The notes below the pieces were generated by a model, which made no database searches, was not told the origin of the DNA, and saw only the letters and a program-made list of their open reading frames with translations. This document shows positions 26,786 through 36,107 of a DNA stretch of 64,000 bases, in pieces. How positions within the stretch are numbered: the stretch's first letter is position 1; each line of letters opens with the position of its first letter. Both the position numbers and the translations under genes were made by a program. The stretch spans positions 1,376,501 through 1,440,500 of the forward strand of contig NZ_JOMG01000002.1 in assembly GCF_000711225.1 (NCBI RefSeq). The letters run 5' to 3'. The DNA comes from Pelobacter seleniigenes DSM 18267. Its GTDB lineage: Bacteria; Desulfobacterota; Desulfuromonadia; Desulfuromonadales; Geopsychrobacteraceae.

Positions 26786-28402
26786 ATGACCGATATCCTG
26801 CTCGTGCAGCCGCCGGCCCTCAAACCCGCTGAGCCTCCCCTGGCGTTGGCTGTCTTGCTGGCGCACCTGAAACAAGAGGGGCTGACAACCGCGGCCATCG
26901 ACGCCAATCTGGCGGCATATCTTTATCTGCTGGACGGTGAACGCCTGGCTGAACGGGCCGGAGCCACCTATGAGACCAGCCTGCAGCGAGCCCTGAAGCA
27001 TCGGACCGCATCTTTGCAACTGCTGCGCTCGGCTGCAGCCGGTCACAATTTTGCCCGCTATAACACCGCGGTTCGCTATCTCAACCGGTTATTGGCGGTC
27101 TGGAACAGTGGCGACGGTGCTGAACGACTGACTTTGGGCGACTATCAGCATGCCGAATTGTCCGTTTTCGCCCCGGAGGACCTGGCGCGGGTTGCCAGTG
27201 GAGAAGTCCGCACCCTGTTTGCGGCTTATTTCCAGGAGCAACTGGTGCCGCAAATCAGCGCCGCGCAACCACGCATGATTGCCCTGTCCATCAACTATGT
27301 GCACCAGGCGCTGCCCGCGTTTGAACTGGCCGGATTGCTGCGCCGGGCGCTGCCCGACGTACAGCTGGTGGCCGGCGGCGGCCTGGTCACCTCCTGGCAG
27401 GCACCGCTCCGTCAGCTCAAGCTGCACCTGCCCCCTTTTGATCGGCTGATCTTCGGCCCGGGGGAAGCGGTGCTGACTGCGCTGGGGAAAGGGGAAGCCC
27501 CTGCCGACTATACCCTGGCGGATGCGGACAGCATCGGCTTTATCCCCGACTTCAGCTTCGCCAGACTCGGCGAATATCTCTCTCCGCAACCGATTCTCCC
27601 GCTGACCGCCTCGCGCGGTTGCTATTGGCAGGGCTGTTTGTTCTGCCCGGAAGCGGCGGCGCCGGTCCATCCCTACAAGACCTCTCAGCCGGCCCGGCTG
27701 CCTGGTTTAATGCGCCAACTGGCTACGGAATATGGAGTCAGTCATATCCAGCTGACCGACAATGCGGTGCCGGTGAACATCCTTAAAGAGCTGGCCGAGC
27801 GTAACGCAGAATTGGCGGGACTGAACTGGTTCGGGTTCGTTCGTTTCGAAAAAATCCTCGAGGACGAAGAATTTGTGCGCCGGCTGGCCAGAAGCGGCTG
27901 CCGGATGTTGCAGCTGGGCCTGGAATCCGGTTCGCAGCAGGTTCTTGATCGGCTGGGCAAGGGGGTCCGCCTGGAAGGGGCGGCGAAGATCCTGCACAAC
28001 CTGGCGGCGGCCGGTATCAGCAGCTTTGTCTATATCATGCTCGGCACCCCAGGGGAGACTGAGGCGGACGCCGAACTGACGCTGCAGTTCCTGGAAGAGC
28101 ATGCCGCAAAGATCAGTTTTCTCAACCTGTCGATCATGAACCTGCCGCGCGCCTCAGGCCTGCTCGATAACCCGGAACAGTATGGCATTGTTGCGACCGA
28201 ACCGTTGCCCGCAGCCAGCCCTCTCGGCCTTTATCAGCATTTCAGCTCTGCCAATAACTGGGATCGCGGCAGCGCCCGCCGTTTCCTGGAGCACCGCTTG
28301 CTCGGCTCAGCCGCAATCCGCACCATCGTCAACCGGACTCCGCCCTTGTTCACCTCAAACCATGCGGTCTTTTTTGGCTGCGTCTCACCAGAGCGAGATT
28401 AA
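26786..28402 (+). CDS. B12-binding-domain radical SAM protein
   Basis: A 538-aa protein. The N-terminal cobalamin-binding-like domain (ILLVQPPALKPAEPPLALAVLLAHLK through GPGEAVLTALG, about 1-235) precedes a radical SAM core with SRGCYWQGCLFCPE. The cluster cysteines are spaced CX4CX2C, not the canonical CX3CX2C; a CYWGKC-like variant is known in some B12-type radical SAM groups. A QLGLESGSQQVLDRLGKG motif follows and confirms the Elp3-like barrel. Reaction unknown; relatives do methylations, ring closures or anaerobic hydrocarbon chemistry. Convergent with the methyltransferase gene 3 nt away. Confidence 0.88.
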   Translation: MTDILLVQPPALKPAEPPLALAVLLAHLKQEGLTTAAIDANLAAYLYLLDGERLAERAGATYETSLQRALKHRTASLQLLRSAAAGHNFARYNTAVRYLNRLLAVWNSGDGAERLTLGDYQHAELSVFAPEDLARVASGEVRTLFAAYFQEQLVPQISAAQPRMIALSINYVHQALPAFELAGLLRRALPDVQLVAGGGLVTSWQAPLRQLKLHLPPFDRLIFGPGEAVLTALGKGEAPADYTLADADSIGFIPDFSFARLGEYLSPQPILPLTASRGCYWQGCLFCPEAAAPVHPYKTSQPARLPGLMRQLATEYGVSHIQLTDNAVPVNILKELAERNAELAGLNWFGFVRFEKILEDEEFVRRLARSGCRMLQLGLESGSQQVLDRLGKGVRLEGAAKILHNLAAAGISSFVYIMLGTPGETEADAELTLQFLEEHAAKISFLNLSIMNLPRASGLLDNPEQYGIVATEPLPAASPLGLYQHFSSANNWDRGSARRFLEHRLLGSAAIRTIVNRTPPLFTSNHAVFFGCVSPERD

Positions 28403-28405
28403 AAT

Positions 28406-28933
28406 TTAGACTTCCCTGAGCCGTTGGCTGACATATTCATACATGACAATGGACGAAGCGATACTGACATTGAGACTCTGGACAGTGCCGAACTGTGGAA
28501 TGGCGATACTGCGGATATCCGGATAACTGGCGGGGTCGAAACTGCAACCGAACTCTTCATGCCCAAGAATAAAGGCGCTTTTCGCCGGCAAAGGGATGTT
28601 GCACAGGTTTTCTCCCGCAGCGGGGTTGAGCTGAAAAAAACTGTATCCCTGCTGGCTCAACAGCTGGTGACATTTGGCGAAATCCTCATGAAACAGGGCC
28701 GGAACCTTACGGAAAGACCCCTTGGCCGGAGCCGGATCAAAGGGGCCGATATTGATCAGATGCACAGCTGCAGCCCCGAAGGCTTCGGCACTGCGAAAAA
28801 TCTTCGGGACATTAAAGCCGGGCTTAAGCTGATCCAGAATCAGCACAAACTCGTGGTGACCCGGTCGGGCCAGGATATTTTTGCGCCGTTCTTTCTCATA
28901 GCGCAGTAAGGCGTTGCGTTCATGACGGTTCAT
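28406..28933 (-). CDS. SpoU/TrmH family RNA 2'-O-methyltransferase
   Basis: A 175-aa SPOUT protein: GFNVPKIFRSAEAFGAAAVHLI (motif 1), FILGHEEFG (motif 2) and IPQFGTVQSLNVSIASSIVMYEY (motif 3 with the knot). It methylates the 2'-OH of a tRNA or rRNA nucleotide using SAM. The short length is near that of TrmL-type enzymes, but the basic N-terminal stretch (RHERNALLRYEKERRKN) is an extra that may bind RNA. Exact site unknown. Confidence 0.87.
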   Translation of the reverse strand: MNRHERNALLRYEKERRKNILARPGHHEFVLILDQLKPGFNVPKIFRSAEAFGAAAVHLINIGPFDPAPAKGSFRKVPALFHEDFAKCHQLLSQQGYSFFQLNPAAGENLCNIPLPAKSAFILGHEEFGCSFDPASYPDIRSIAIPQFGTVQSLNVSIASSIVMYEYVSQRLREV

Positions 28934-29157
28934 GGTTCAGTGCTCCTGGCAAGGGTTGCGGAAGTCGACAAAGAGCACAAAAAAGGCACTCTGTTTCAGG
29001 CGCTTAGCTAGTTATCATTCGGAAAAGGCCCTTTTCCGCCATGGCGGTGTCAATCTGCGGGCTTATTTGTGCGGCGTAAAGAACTACTCCTCCACATAAG
29101 TCCTTGATTTCCTAGCCACAACGAAAAATTGCTCGTTTCCAATCTGAAAACTTATGC

Positions 29158-29186
29158 GTTGGCATCCGGAAACTCCGGATGCCAAC
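29158..29186 (-). terminator. hairpin at the end of the mgtC-like gene
   Basis: A 13-bp perfect stem (gttggcatccgga / tccggatgccaac) with a 3-nt loop abuts the minus-strand stop codon at 29186. The following minus-strand sequence is only loosely U-rich. Confidence 0.7.
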
Positions 29187-29689
29187 TAGCTATCGTCGGC
29201 ACGGCGCTGACGCTGTTTGGTCACTTCCGTGTATTTCTGATGAACGCCCCGCTGGAAAAATTTAAAGGTCCCCTCCAGCAGGTTGACTCCTACCAGCACG
29301 CTGACCGTCAGCAAAGCCAGCTTGACGCCACTGAGATAGTAACCACAGCCGAGGACCGCGCCAATGGCCGCCAGCACCCAGATAGCCGCGGCGGACGTCA
29401 CTCCAACCACCATCCCGTCACGCGCCATCATGACCCCGGCGCCAAGAAAACCGATCCCGGTGACCAGCTGGCCGATGATTCGGGAATTATCTGTTCCAGT
29501 ATCGGCAACGCTATTCGCCAGGGCGACAAAGATATAAGCGCCGATACAGATCAGGGCGCTGGTCCTCATCCCCACCGGTTTGCCGCAAAGCTGACGCTCA
29601 ATGCCGACGATGGCGCCGCAGAGCAGCCCGCTCAGCAACCCCGTCCATTCCAACGGCGCGATGCTTAACCACAAATTCTGCTCCACCAT
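29186..29689 (-). CDS. MgtC/SapB family membrane protein
   Basis: A 167-aa protein with four membrane helices and the MgtC hallmarks GAIVGIERQLCGKPVGMRTSALICIGAY, GIGFLGAGVMM and TSAAAIWVLAAIGAVLG. The ATG at 29689 has GGAGGG upstream; an in-frame extension to 29794 has no ribosome site. MgtC proteins affect Mg2+ starvation survival and inhibit ATP synthase in Salmonella; the shorter SapB-type forms are of unclear role. The C-terminal soluble domain of MgtC proper is missing, so the SapB-like name is safer. Confidence 0.88.
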   Translation of the reverse strand: MVEQNLWLSIAPLEWTGLLSGLLCGAIVGIERQLCGKPVGMRTSALICIGAYIFVALANSVADTGTDNSRIIGQLVTGIGFLGAGVMMARDGMVVGVTSAAAIWVLAAIGAVLGCGYYLSGVKLALLTVSVLVGVNLLEGTFKFFQRGVHQKYTEVTKQRQRRADDS

Positions 29690-30111
29690 AGCCCTCCGAA
29701 TCCAAGGTTTTGTCCGGGAAAAGGGTTTATTATGCCTGAGCCGCGGCGAGAAGCAACTGAAACCATTACCGCTAGCCTTGCCCAACGCCGCCAACGCATA
29801 GAGAAAGTATTCACCTCATCGATTCATACATACACTTGGCCTTAAAAAATTATTCACAATATATTCAGGTAATTAAGAAACATCTTCTGGATTTCTGCGG
29901 ATTTGCAGCCACTGGCCTGTATGTTCCTTTCATACGTCTGAAAATCTGCATCAGCGCTTTTTATCTTCGCGTGAAATCTATTTTCTCAATTAATTTCAGT
30001 CAGTTATATGTATTGACAAAAATCATTCCAAAACTTGGCACATTCTCTGCTCTATCTATGGTCAAACAGAATAACAGACCCACCACACACAGTTGCATAT
30101 AGGAGGACACC
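29690..30111. other. intergenic region with sigma54 promoter
   Basis: A 420-nt gap between divergent genes; the only clear content is the -24/-12 promoter at 30035-30051. The AT-rich part from 29800 to 30010 shows no ORF with a ribosome site. Confidence 0.6.
30035..30051 (+). promoter_or_regulatory. sigma54 (-24/-12) promoter
   Basis: TTGGCAC at 30035-30041 and CTGC ending at 30050, with GG (30037-30038) and GC (30049-30050) separated by exactly 10 nt. It lies about 60 nt before the ATG of the first small membrane protein (30112), a sensible leader length. Confidence 0.7.
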
Positions 30112-30336
30112 ATGAAAAGAACATTACGCAATACGCTGATCGCCCTGATCGCATTCTCTTCTTCCGCTCTTGCTGCCGGCTCGACCGGTGCCGGGGAAGG
30201 GAGCCTGCTGCTCTCATTGTTTATCGGCTTCTTTACTCTGATCGTTGTCTTTCAACTGGTTCCGGCTGTTCTGATGCTGTTCGGGATGCTCAGAGGGATC
30301 TTTGGTCGGGATCGGAAAGAGATCTCCAGCTATTAA
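30112..30336 (+). CDS. small membrane protein, paralogue 1
   Basis: A 74-aa protein with a signal-like N-terminus (RNTLIALIAFSSSALA), a Gly/Ser-rich spacer and one long membrane helix (SLFIGFFTLIVVFQLVPAVLMLFGM), then a short basic tail. The ATG has TAGGAGGA upstream. It is a paralogue of the next gene: FIGFFTLIVVFQLVPAVLMLFGM aligns with FVGFCALIIVAQLIPALLALFGM. Preceded by a sigma54 promoter. No known family recognised. Confidence 0.78.
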   Translation: MKRTLRNTLIALIAFSSSALAAGSTGAGEGSLLLSLFIGFFTLIVVFQLVPAVLMLFGMLRGIFGRDRKEISSY

Positions 30337-30441
30337 ACTGAATTTTACCCGGCCTGCGGCCCGCCTGGTCCGCAGGCTGATGAGAATTTTGCCAACTGCC
30401 GCTAACGCGCATCACGACCAGTTTTGTATAAGGAGAACACC

Positions 30442-30672
30442 ATGAAAGCTTTTGTTGCCACCCTGTGCCTGTCTCTTGCCGCCGTGCCCGCCTTTGCCGT
30501 CGATACCACCAAAACCTATACCAGCGGCCTGCTGGTTCTGCTCTTCGTCGGCTTCTGTGCATTGATCATCGTCGCCCAATTGATTCCTGCCTTACTCGCT
30601 TTATTCGGCATGACCAAGGCTGTCAGCCAGGGCAGAAACTATAAAGCGGTCCCTGTCAGCAGCAGGAAATAA
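30442..30672 (+). CDS. small membrane protein, paralogue 2
   Basis: A 76-aa protein starting at the ATG with AAGGAGAA upstream. Signal peptide (FVATLCLSLAAVPAFA), short spacer with Thr/Lys, one membrane helix (LLVLLFVGFCALIIVAQLIPALLALFGM) and a basic tail. Shares the Q-L-(V/I)-P-A-x-L-x-L-F-G-M core with the gene at 30112. Probably co-transcribed and terminated at the hairpin 30695-30737. A membrane accessory or stress role is only a guess. Confidence 0.78.
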   Translation: MKAFVATLCLSLAAVPAFAVDTTKTYTSGLLVLLFVGFCALIIVAQLIPALLALFGMTKAVSQGRNYKAVPVSSRK

Positions 30673-31100
30673 ACTTTTCGGCAACGGTTTCACCCCCGTG
30701 AAAACATCTGGCGATGAAAACCCGGTGTTTTCACGGGTGCATTGTTACCGGAATTGTGTCTGACCAACCCTTCAGATTTCCGTTCGACCTGAATAATCAG
30801 CAGCTTCCGAAACAGCTCCTCATAAAACAGATTCCTTCCTCCTGATGACCGGAAGGCCTGTCCGGAGAGCGTGGCAAACATTGTCCACGTCCGGCCGGCC
30901 TTAAAAAGGTGGTCTGGTAGTGCGGATTTTCTGAAGAAATCCCCCCCTGAGTTATGATAAAATCCTTTCATGTTTGCGAAGATTGCCTCAGGACGAGCCT
31001 AAGCCATTCGGTTCGCCCCTCCCCATGCGTGAAATCCACCGGGGATCTTGCGGTTAAGATCCCGGATCTTATTAACCCACTACCGACTTGAAAGGCTGGC
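30673..31100. other. intergenic region
   Basis: A 428-nt gap holding the hairpin at 30695-30737. The remainder shows no gene with a ribosome site; a 93-codon minus-strand frame here has no recognisable protein features. Confidence 0.5.
30695..30737 (+). terminator. hairpin after the small membrane proteins
   Basis: 12-bp stem (cccgtgaaaaca / tgttttcacggg) with a 19-nt loop, 22 nt past the stop codon. No U run follows. Confidence 0.5.
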
Positions 31101-33587
31101 ATGTCACAACCTCTCGACCAGACAGCGTTTCATTCCAAGGCGTTTTCCTTTCTGGAAAAGCTCCTGGAAAAGGTTGATCAGCCGGAACAGTTTCCAGATT
31201 TTGCCGCACGGGAATTTCAGCGTTTAAGCGGGGCGCAAGGGGTTGCCATCATTGCTTGCCTGGACCCGGCTCATGGGCATGAGCACCGGGTTCTCGCCAT
31301 CACCCCGCAACATAACGGCGGAGTGGTCGAAAATCAGGCACTGTTTCAATTGATCAGTTGTCTTCACCACAATGAAGAGATTCAAGTCCTTTCCCCCGAA
31401 CAGGACACCCCGGCAACGGCACCGCTCCAACAGCTGGGAGCCGGGTTAAGTATGGCAATCCCCCTGGCTGCGGCCGGGGTTCGGATCGGCGGACTGCTTT
31501 TGTTCGATCTGCCGGATCGGCAACAGGCGGAGAATCTCGGTAATATTTTCAAGTCCATCTCCCAGGTGGTCGGTCTGGCACTGCGCAGCTCCCTGCATTT
31601 TGAAGCCCAGGAAGACCTGATCAGCAAACGCTCTGCAGAATTGGAAAAGCAACGCCAGTCCCTGCAGGCCTTCTTTGACAATGAACTGGTCGGCATGGTG
31701 CGCCGGGACATCGACAATAACTATCTGGACGTCAATCAACGCTGGATTGAGATGCTCGGCTATCCCCGCTCCGAACTGCTGCGCCTCAAGCCGCAGGATA
31801 TCATTCACCCGGACGACCTGTTGGAACGACAAACCCATGAGCAGCAGCTAAAAGCAGGTTCGGTCAGAACTTTCCGCTCCACCCGCCGCTATCTCCGCAA
31901 GGACGGCAGCCTGTTCTGGGGCGATGTTTCGGCAACCGGCCTGTACGACCCTGCGGACAATTATGTCGGCATGATCAGCCTGATTGTCGATGTGACCGAC
32001 CAGCACGAGGCCTTAACCCGGCTGCAGGAGAGCGAAAAAAAATTCAAAGCACTGCTCAACAACCAGAAGGATGCCATCATCCTGCATAAAATCCTGCCCT
32101 CCGGCTATGCCAGATTTTCTGAGATCAACAATGCCGCCCTCGACCGCTACGGCTACTCCCGTGAGGAGTTTCTGAACATGACAATGGAAGACTTAGCCAT
32201 TCAGGAGATCATTGAAGAACATAAAACTTCCAATACTCTTAACAAAATTCTCAAAGACGGCCATGGCATGTTTGAGTCGGTCCATATTGCCAAAAGTGGC
32301 GAAAGAATCCCCGTTGAAGTCAGCGCGACAATTGTCAAATATCAGGGTGAAAAATACTACCTGTCCACCGCCCGAGACATCAGGGAGCGTAAAGCTGCGG
32401 AACAGACCCGGCGGCAGCTGGAAGAACAGTTGCGACAGAAATACAAAATGGAAGCGGTCGGCCTGCTGGCCGGGGGCATGGCCCACAATTTCAACAACAG
32501 CCTGGGTATCGTCCTTGGCAACGTCGAGTTGGCCGCCAAGAAACTGACCGTGCCTGAAGAAGCCGGAAAGTTCCTCGACAATGCCAAAACGGCGCTCCTG
32601 CATACCCGCAGCCTGGTCAGACAGATCCTCACTTACAGCCGGCAAGAGACTCACGAACAGGTGCCCTCACAATTGGCCATGATTGTCGAACAGACGATCA
32701 TGCTGATGAAGTCGACCATCCCTTCGAGCGTCAACCTGATTTACCGGCCACCAGCGCAGCCGGTAGTGATCATGGCCGATTCGGCGCGGATTCAGGAAGC
32801 GATCGTCAACCTGTGTAATAATGCGGTCCATGCCATGAATGAAAAAGGTGACCTGACCATCAGCCTCGATTGTCTGGACATGAGTCAGCAACAGATCCCA
32901 CTCCAGGCCGCAAGCCCTCCGGGACAGTACGCCCGGCTCAGTGTCACCGACACCGGCTGTGGCATGAGCAGCGATATTCTGGATAAAATTTTCGACCCGT
33001 TTTTCACCACCAAAAGCATCGATCAGGGTACGGGGATGGGTCTTGCCACGGTTCAGGGTATTATTGACCAGCATAGCGGCTTTACCAAGGTCAACAGCAA
33101 CCTTTCCACCGGGACCACTTTTGAGCTTTATTTCCCGCTCCTCACCAAGCAGCAGGATCAACTGACAGCTCCGCCGGAAGAACACATGCCGGGGGGAATC
33201 GAGCATATTCTATTTGTCGATGACGATGCCATGCTGACAGAGCTCAGTGAAGTCATGCTGTCCGATATGGGCTATCGGGTGTCAACCTCAACCGACAGTC
33301 GCCGGGCGCTACAGTTATTTTGCAGTGCCCCGACCACGTTTGATCTCCTGATTACCGATCAGACCATGCCCGGCTTGACCGGTTTCGAATTGATTCAAGA
33401 AGCTTTGAAGATCCGCCCAAACCTGCCGACGATCCTCTGCACCGGCTATAGCAGCAAGATTTCCGAGCAGGACGCAAAACTCATTGGGGTTAGCGCTTAT
33501 TGCATGAAGCCCTTGGAGATGATGGACTTTTTACAAACAGTCAGGACCGTTCTGGATCAGGCTCAGAAAAAATCCATGAACGCGTAG
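31101..33587 (+). CDS. hybrid sensor histidine kinase (GAF-PAS-PAS-HK-REC)
   Basis: An 828-aa cytoplasmic kinase: GAF-like domain (about 15-170), coiled coil, two PAS domains (about 190-300 and 315-430), a dimerisation domain with H-box GGMAHNFNN (His462; Asn replaces the usual Asp in HDFNN), an ATPase domain (N box NLCNNAVHAM, G boxes DTGCGMSS and GTGMGLA) and a C-terminal receiver (ILFVDDDAML, phospho-Asp in LLITDQTMP). No membrane segment. The C-terminal receiver may deliver phosphate to, or sink it from, another protein. Followed after 96 nt by a second kinase and an HD-GYP regulator. Confidence 0.92.
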   Translation: MSQPLDQTAFHSKAFSFLEKLLEKVDQPEQFPDFAAREFQRLSGAQGVAIIACLDPAHGHEHRVLAITPQHNGGVVENQALFQLISCLHHNEEIQVLSPEQDTPATAPLQQLGAGLSMAIPLAAAGVRIGGLLLFDLPDRQQAENLGNIFKSISQVVGLALRSSLHFEAQEDLISKRSAELEKQRQSLQAFFDNELVGMVRRDIDNNYLDVNQRWIEMLGYPRSELLRLKPQDIIHPDDLLERQTHEQQLKAGSVRTFRSTRRYLRKDGSLFWGDVSATGLYDPADNYVGMISLIVDVTDQHEALTRLQESEKKFKALLNNQKDAIILHKILPSGYARFSEINNAALDRYGYSREEFLNMTMEDLAIQEIIEEHKTSNTLNKILKDGHGMFESVHIAKSGERIPVEVSATIVKYQGEKYYLSTARDIRERKAAEQTRRQLEEQLRQKYKMEAVGLLAGGMAHNFNNSLGIVLGNVELAAKKLTVPEEAGKFLDNAKTALLHTRSLVRQILTYSRQETHEQVPSQLAMIVEQTIMLMKSTIPSSVNLIYRPPAQPVVIMADSARIQEAIVNLCNNAVHAMNEKGDLTISLDCLDMSQQQIPLQAASPPGQYARLSVTDTGCGMSSDILDKIFDPFFTTKSIDQGTGMGLATVQGIIDQHSGFTKVNSNLSTGTTFELYFPLLTKQQDQLTAPPEEHMPGGIEHILFVDDDAMLTELSEVMLSDMGYRVSTSTDSRRALQLFCSAPTTFDLLITDQTMPGLTGFELIQEALKIRPNLPTILCTGYSSKISEQDAKLIGVSAYCMKPLEMMDFLQTVRTVLDQAQKKSMNA

Positions 33588-33683
33588 CCGCCGACGATTG
33601 CCTGTCTCAGAGCTGGTTGACCCTGGGGAGCCGATGCCTCTTAGGAAGAGTGAAAAAATTGATAACAACAGCAAGGTGCGATC

Positions 33684-36107
33684 ATGCCACGAGCCAACAC
33701 CAGTTTGACCAGAAGTATCTATGTCCGCCTGCTCCTTAGCATCATTGTTTCCATTCTGACCATCGGTCTGCTTTGGTTTGCCTCCGGCTATCATCAACTG
33801 AGGACCGAAAAACATTTTTTCCGCGAACAGGCCAGAGCGCGGCAGATGGAGATCCAGAAGGAACGGGTGCAGAGCGTCCTGAACCTGATCGAACAGGAGC
33901 GCGCCCAGTTTCAACAGCAGAACATCGCCCATTTGCGGGCGCGAACCAACGGCGCCTATAGCGTCGTAGCAGGTATTTATCACCAGGCCAAAGATAGCCT
34001 CCCCAGGGTGCAAATTGAAGAACTGGTCAAAGCAGCGTTAAGGGACGCTCGTTATAACCAGGGACGAGGGTACTTTTTTGCCCTCCGCCGGGATGGCACG
34101 GTGGAACTTTACCCACCGGACCCGAACCGGGAAGGACAGAATGCAACCGCATTGCAGATGCTGACCGACCAGCCGTTAGCGGAGCTGCTGCAAAAGGTCC
34201 GTGAACAGGGCGAGGGACTCTATGAATACACCTGGACCGCGCCGCAGCCGCCCCATCGCCAGGCTCACAAGATCTCCTATGTCAAATATTTTGCCCCCCT
34301 CGACTGGATTATCGGCTCGGGTGATTTATTGACTGATGCAGAAACCGCACTGCAGAACAACCTGGTTGAACGCATCGAAAAAATCCGCTTCGCTGACGGT
34401 AGCTACATTTTCATCACCAACTTTGCCGGAGTCAGCCTGACCTATCCCGCAAAAGACCGGAATATGTACGATGCAACGGACCAAAACGGTCTGAAAATTG
34501 TCCAGGAATTCATCAAGCTGGCCAAAGCCGGGGGCGGCTACCTCAATTATGTCATGCCCCCCCTCAAGGGTGAGCGCGCAGAACCGAAAATCAGCTATGT
34601 TGCCGGAATTCCTGACTGGCAATGGTATATCGGCACGGGAAACTTCGTTGCCGACCTCGATGCCGAAACAGCCCAGATGTTGAAGGCTCAACAGACTGAC
34701 ATGAATTTAAAAATGGCGGTTATTGTTGTTCTGCTCTGTCTGTTCCTGGTGATCGGCGGGTATGTTTCCCGCCGACTCGGCAAGGATGTGACAGCCTGCT
34801 TCAACAAATTTCAGAACTTTTTCAACCGCGCCTCGCACGATCCCGCCCCCCTTGATCCGACCGAGGCAAACTTTGCCGAATTCAGGGCTCTGGCCGGGGC
34901 CGCCAATCTGATGCTCGAAGATCGCCGGCATTTCGAGCAGGAGGCTGCTGCATATCGTGATCAACTGCGCAATATCATCGATGCCATGCCTTCGATCCTG
35001 GCTGCCGTCGATGAGTCCGGCGGCGTTATCCAGTGGAATACTTACGCGGCCGAACATACCGGGATCGATCAGGACCGGGCCAGTGGAGAGAAAATTGACC
35101 GGCTGCTCCCGTATCTCGGTCAGCATATCGAGGAGATCCTTGAAACCTGTCGTCAGCATAAAAACTTTCAGCAGAGCGTTCAGGTCCGCTCAAACGGTGA
35201 CTTCAGAAGCGTCAATATTTCCGCTTATCCGCTCAGCAACCAGGCTCCGCTGCGCTTCGTCATCCGGATCGATGACATCACCGAACAGGTCCGCATTGAA
35301 GAGATGATGGTACAGACCGAGAAAATGCTCTCCGTTGGCGGCCTCGCCGCCGGGATGGCCCATGAGATCAACAACCCCCTCAGCATTATCAGTCAGGCGG
35401 CCCAGAACGCCCAGCGCAGGCTGTCGCCCTCGTTACCGGCCAACCGGGAGATTGCCGCTCAACTGGAGATCGACCTGACCAGACTCCAGGACTATCTGGA
35501 GCAGCGGGGAATCTACTCTTTTCTCCAAAATATCGGTCAGGCCGTTGAACGGAGCGCCGAAATTGTGCAGAACATGCTCAATTTCACCTCTTCGTCGGCC
35601 TCCGAGAGAGAGATTTGCTCCCTGGAGCAAACCGTGCTAAGCGCCCTTGAATTGGCAAAAAACGACTATGACCTCAAGAAAAAATACAATTTCAGGAACA
35701 TTCGCATTAGCACCTCGTTCCCTGCAGAGCTGCCACAGGTCATTATCAACCGGATGGAAATCGAGCAGGTCTTTTTCAACCTGTTCAAAAACGCCGGCCA
35801 GGCCATGAGCGAAGTGAAGCGTCCCGACTTCCAACCGGAAATAAAGATCGTCGCCACCACCGACCGCAAATATATCAGCCTGGAGGTCAGTGATAACGGG
35901 CCGGGCATTCCCGATCACATCAAATCCAGGATTCTGGAGCCGTTTTTCACCACCAAGGAGGTCGGAATCGGCTCCGGGTTGGGTCTGTCCGTAGCTTATT
36001 TCATCGTTGTCAAACGCCACAAAGGCCAGTTCCTGATTCATTCGGAAGTCGGCCAAGGCACCACCTTCAGCATTTTCCTGCCCAGGGAGAATGAAGATGC
36101 CCAATGA
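33684..36107 (+). CDS. membrane sensor histidine kinase (double Cache, PAS)
   Basis: An 807-aa kinase. Membrane helices at about 12-34 and 343-361 enclose a periplasmic region with two Cache-type modules (FFALRRDGTVELYPP and YIFITNFAGVSLTYP; each ends in W-x-IGSG/IGTGN, the methyl-accepting Cache pattern), which bind small ligands. A linker, PAS domain (about 425-535), H-box GMAHEINNPL (His560) and ATPase domain (NLFKNAGQAM, DNGPGIPD, GSGLGLSV) follow. It overlaps the downstream REC-HD-GYP gene by 17 nt, making that regulator its probable partner. Confidence 0.92.
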   Translation: MPRANTSLTRSIYVRLLLSIIVSILTIGLLWFASGYHQLRTEKHFFREQARARQMEIQKERVQSVLNLIEQERAQFQQQNIAHLRARTNGAYSVVAGIYHQAKDSLPRVQIEELVKAALRDARYNQGRGYFFALRRDGTVELYPPDPNREGQNATALQMLTDQPLAELLQKVREQGEGLYEYTWTAPQPPHRQAHKISYVKYFAPLDWIIGSGDLLTDAETALQNNLVERIEKIRFADGSYIFITNFAGVSLTYPAKDRNMYDATDQNGLKIVQEFIKLAKAGGGYLNYVMPPLKGERAEPKISYVAGIPDWQWYIGTGNFVADLDAETAQMLKAQQTDMNLKMAVIVVLLCLFLVIGGYVSRRLGKDVTACFNKFQNFFNRASHDPAPLDPTEANFAEFRALAGAANLMLEDRRHFEQEAAAYRDQLRNIIDAMPSILAAVDESGGVIQWNTYAAEHTGIDQDRASGEKIDRLLPYLGQHIEEILETCRQHKNFQQSVQVRSNGDFRSVNISAYPLSNQAPLRFVIRIDDITEQVRIEEMMVQTEKMLSVGGLAAGMAHEINNPLSIISQAAQNAQRRLSPSLPANREIAAQLEIDLTRLQDYLEQRGIYSFLQNIGQAVERSAEIVQNMLNFTSSSASEREICSLEQTVLSALELAKNDYDLKKKYNFRNIRISTSFPAELPQVIINRMEIEQVFFNLFKNAGQAMSEVKRPDFQPEIKIVATTDRKYISLEVSDNGPGIPDHIKSRILEPFFTTKEVGIGSGLGLSVAYFIVVKRHKGQFLIHSEVGQGTTFSIFLPRENEDAQ

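Noticed and set aside
30690-30971. 93-codon minus-strand frame in the gap before the hybrid kinase
   Set aside because: No ribosome site, overlaps the hairpin at 30695-30737, no recognisable domain.
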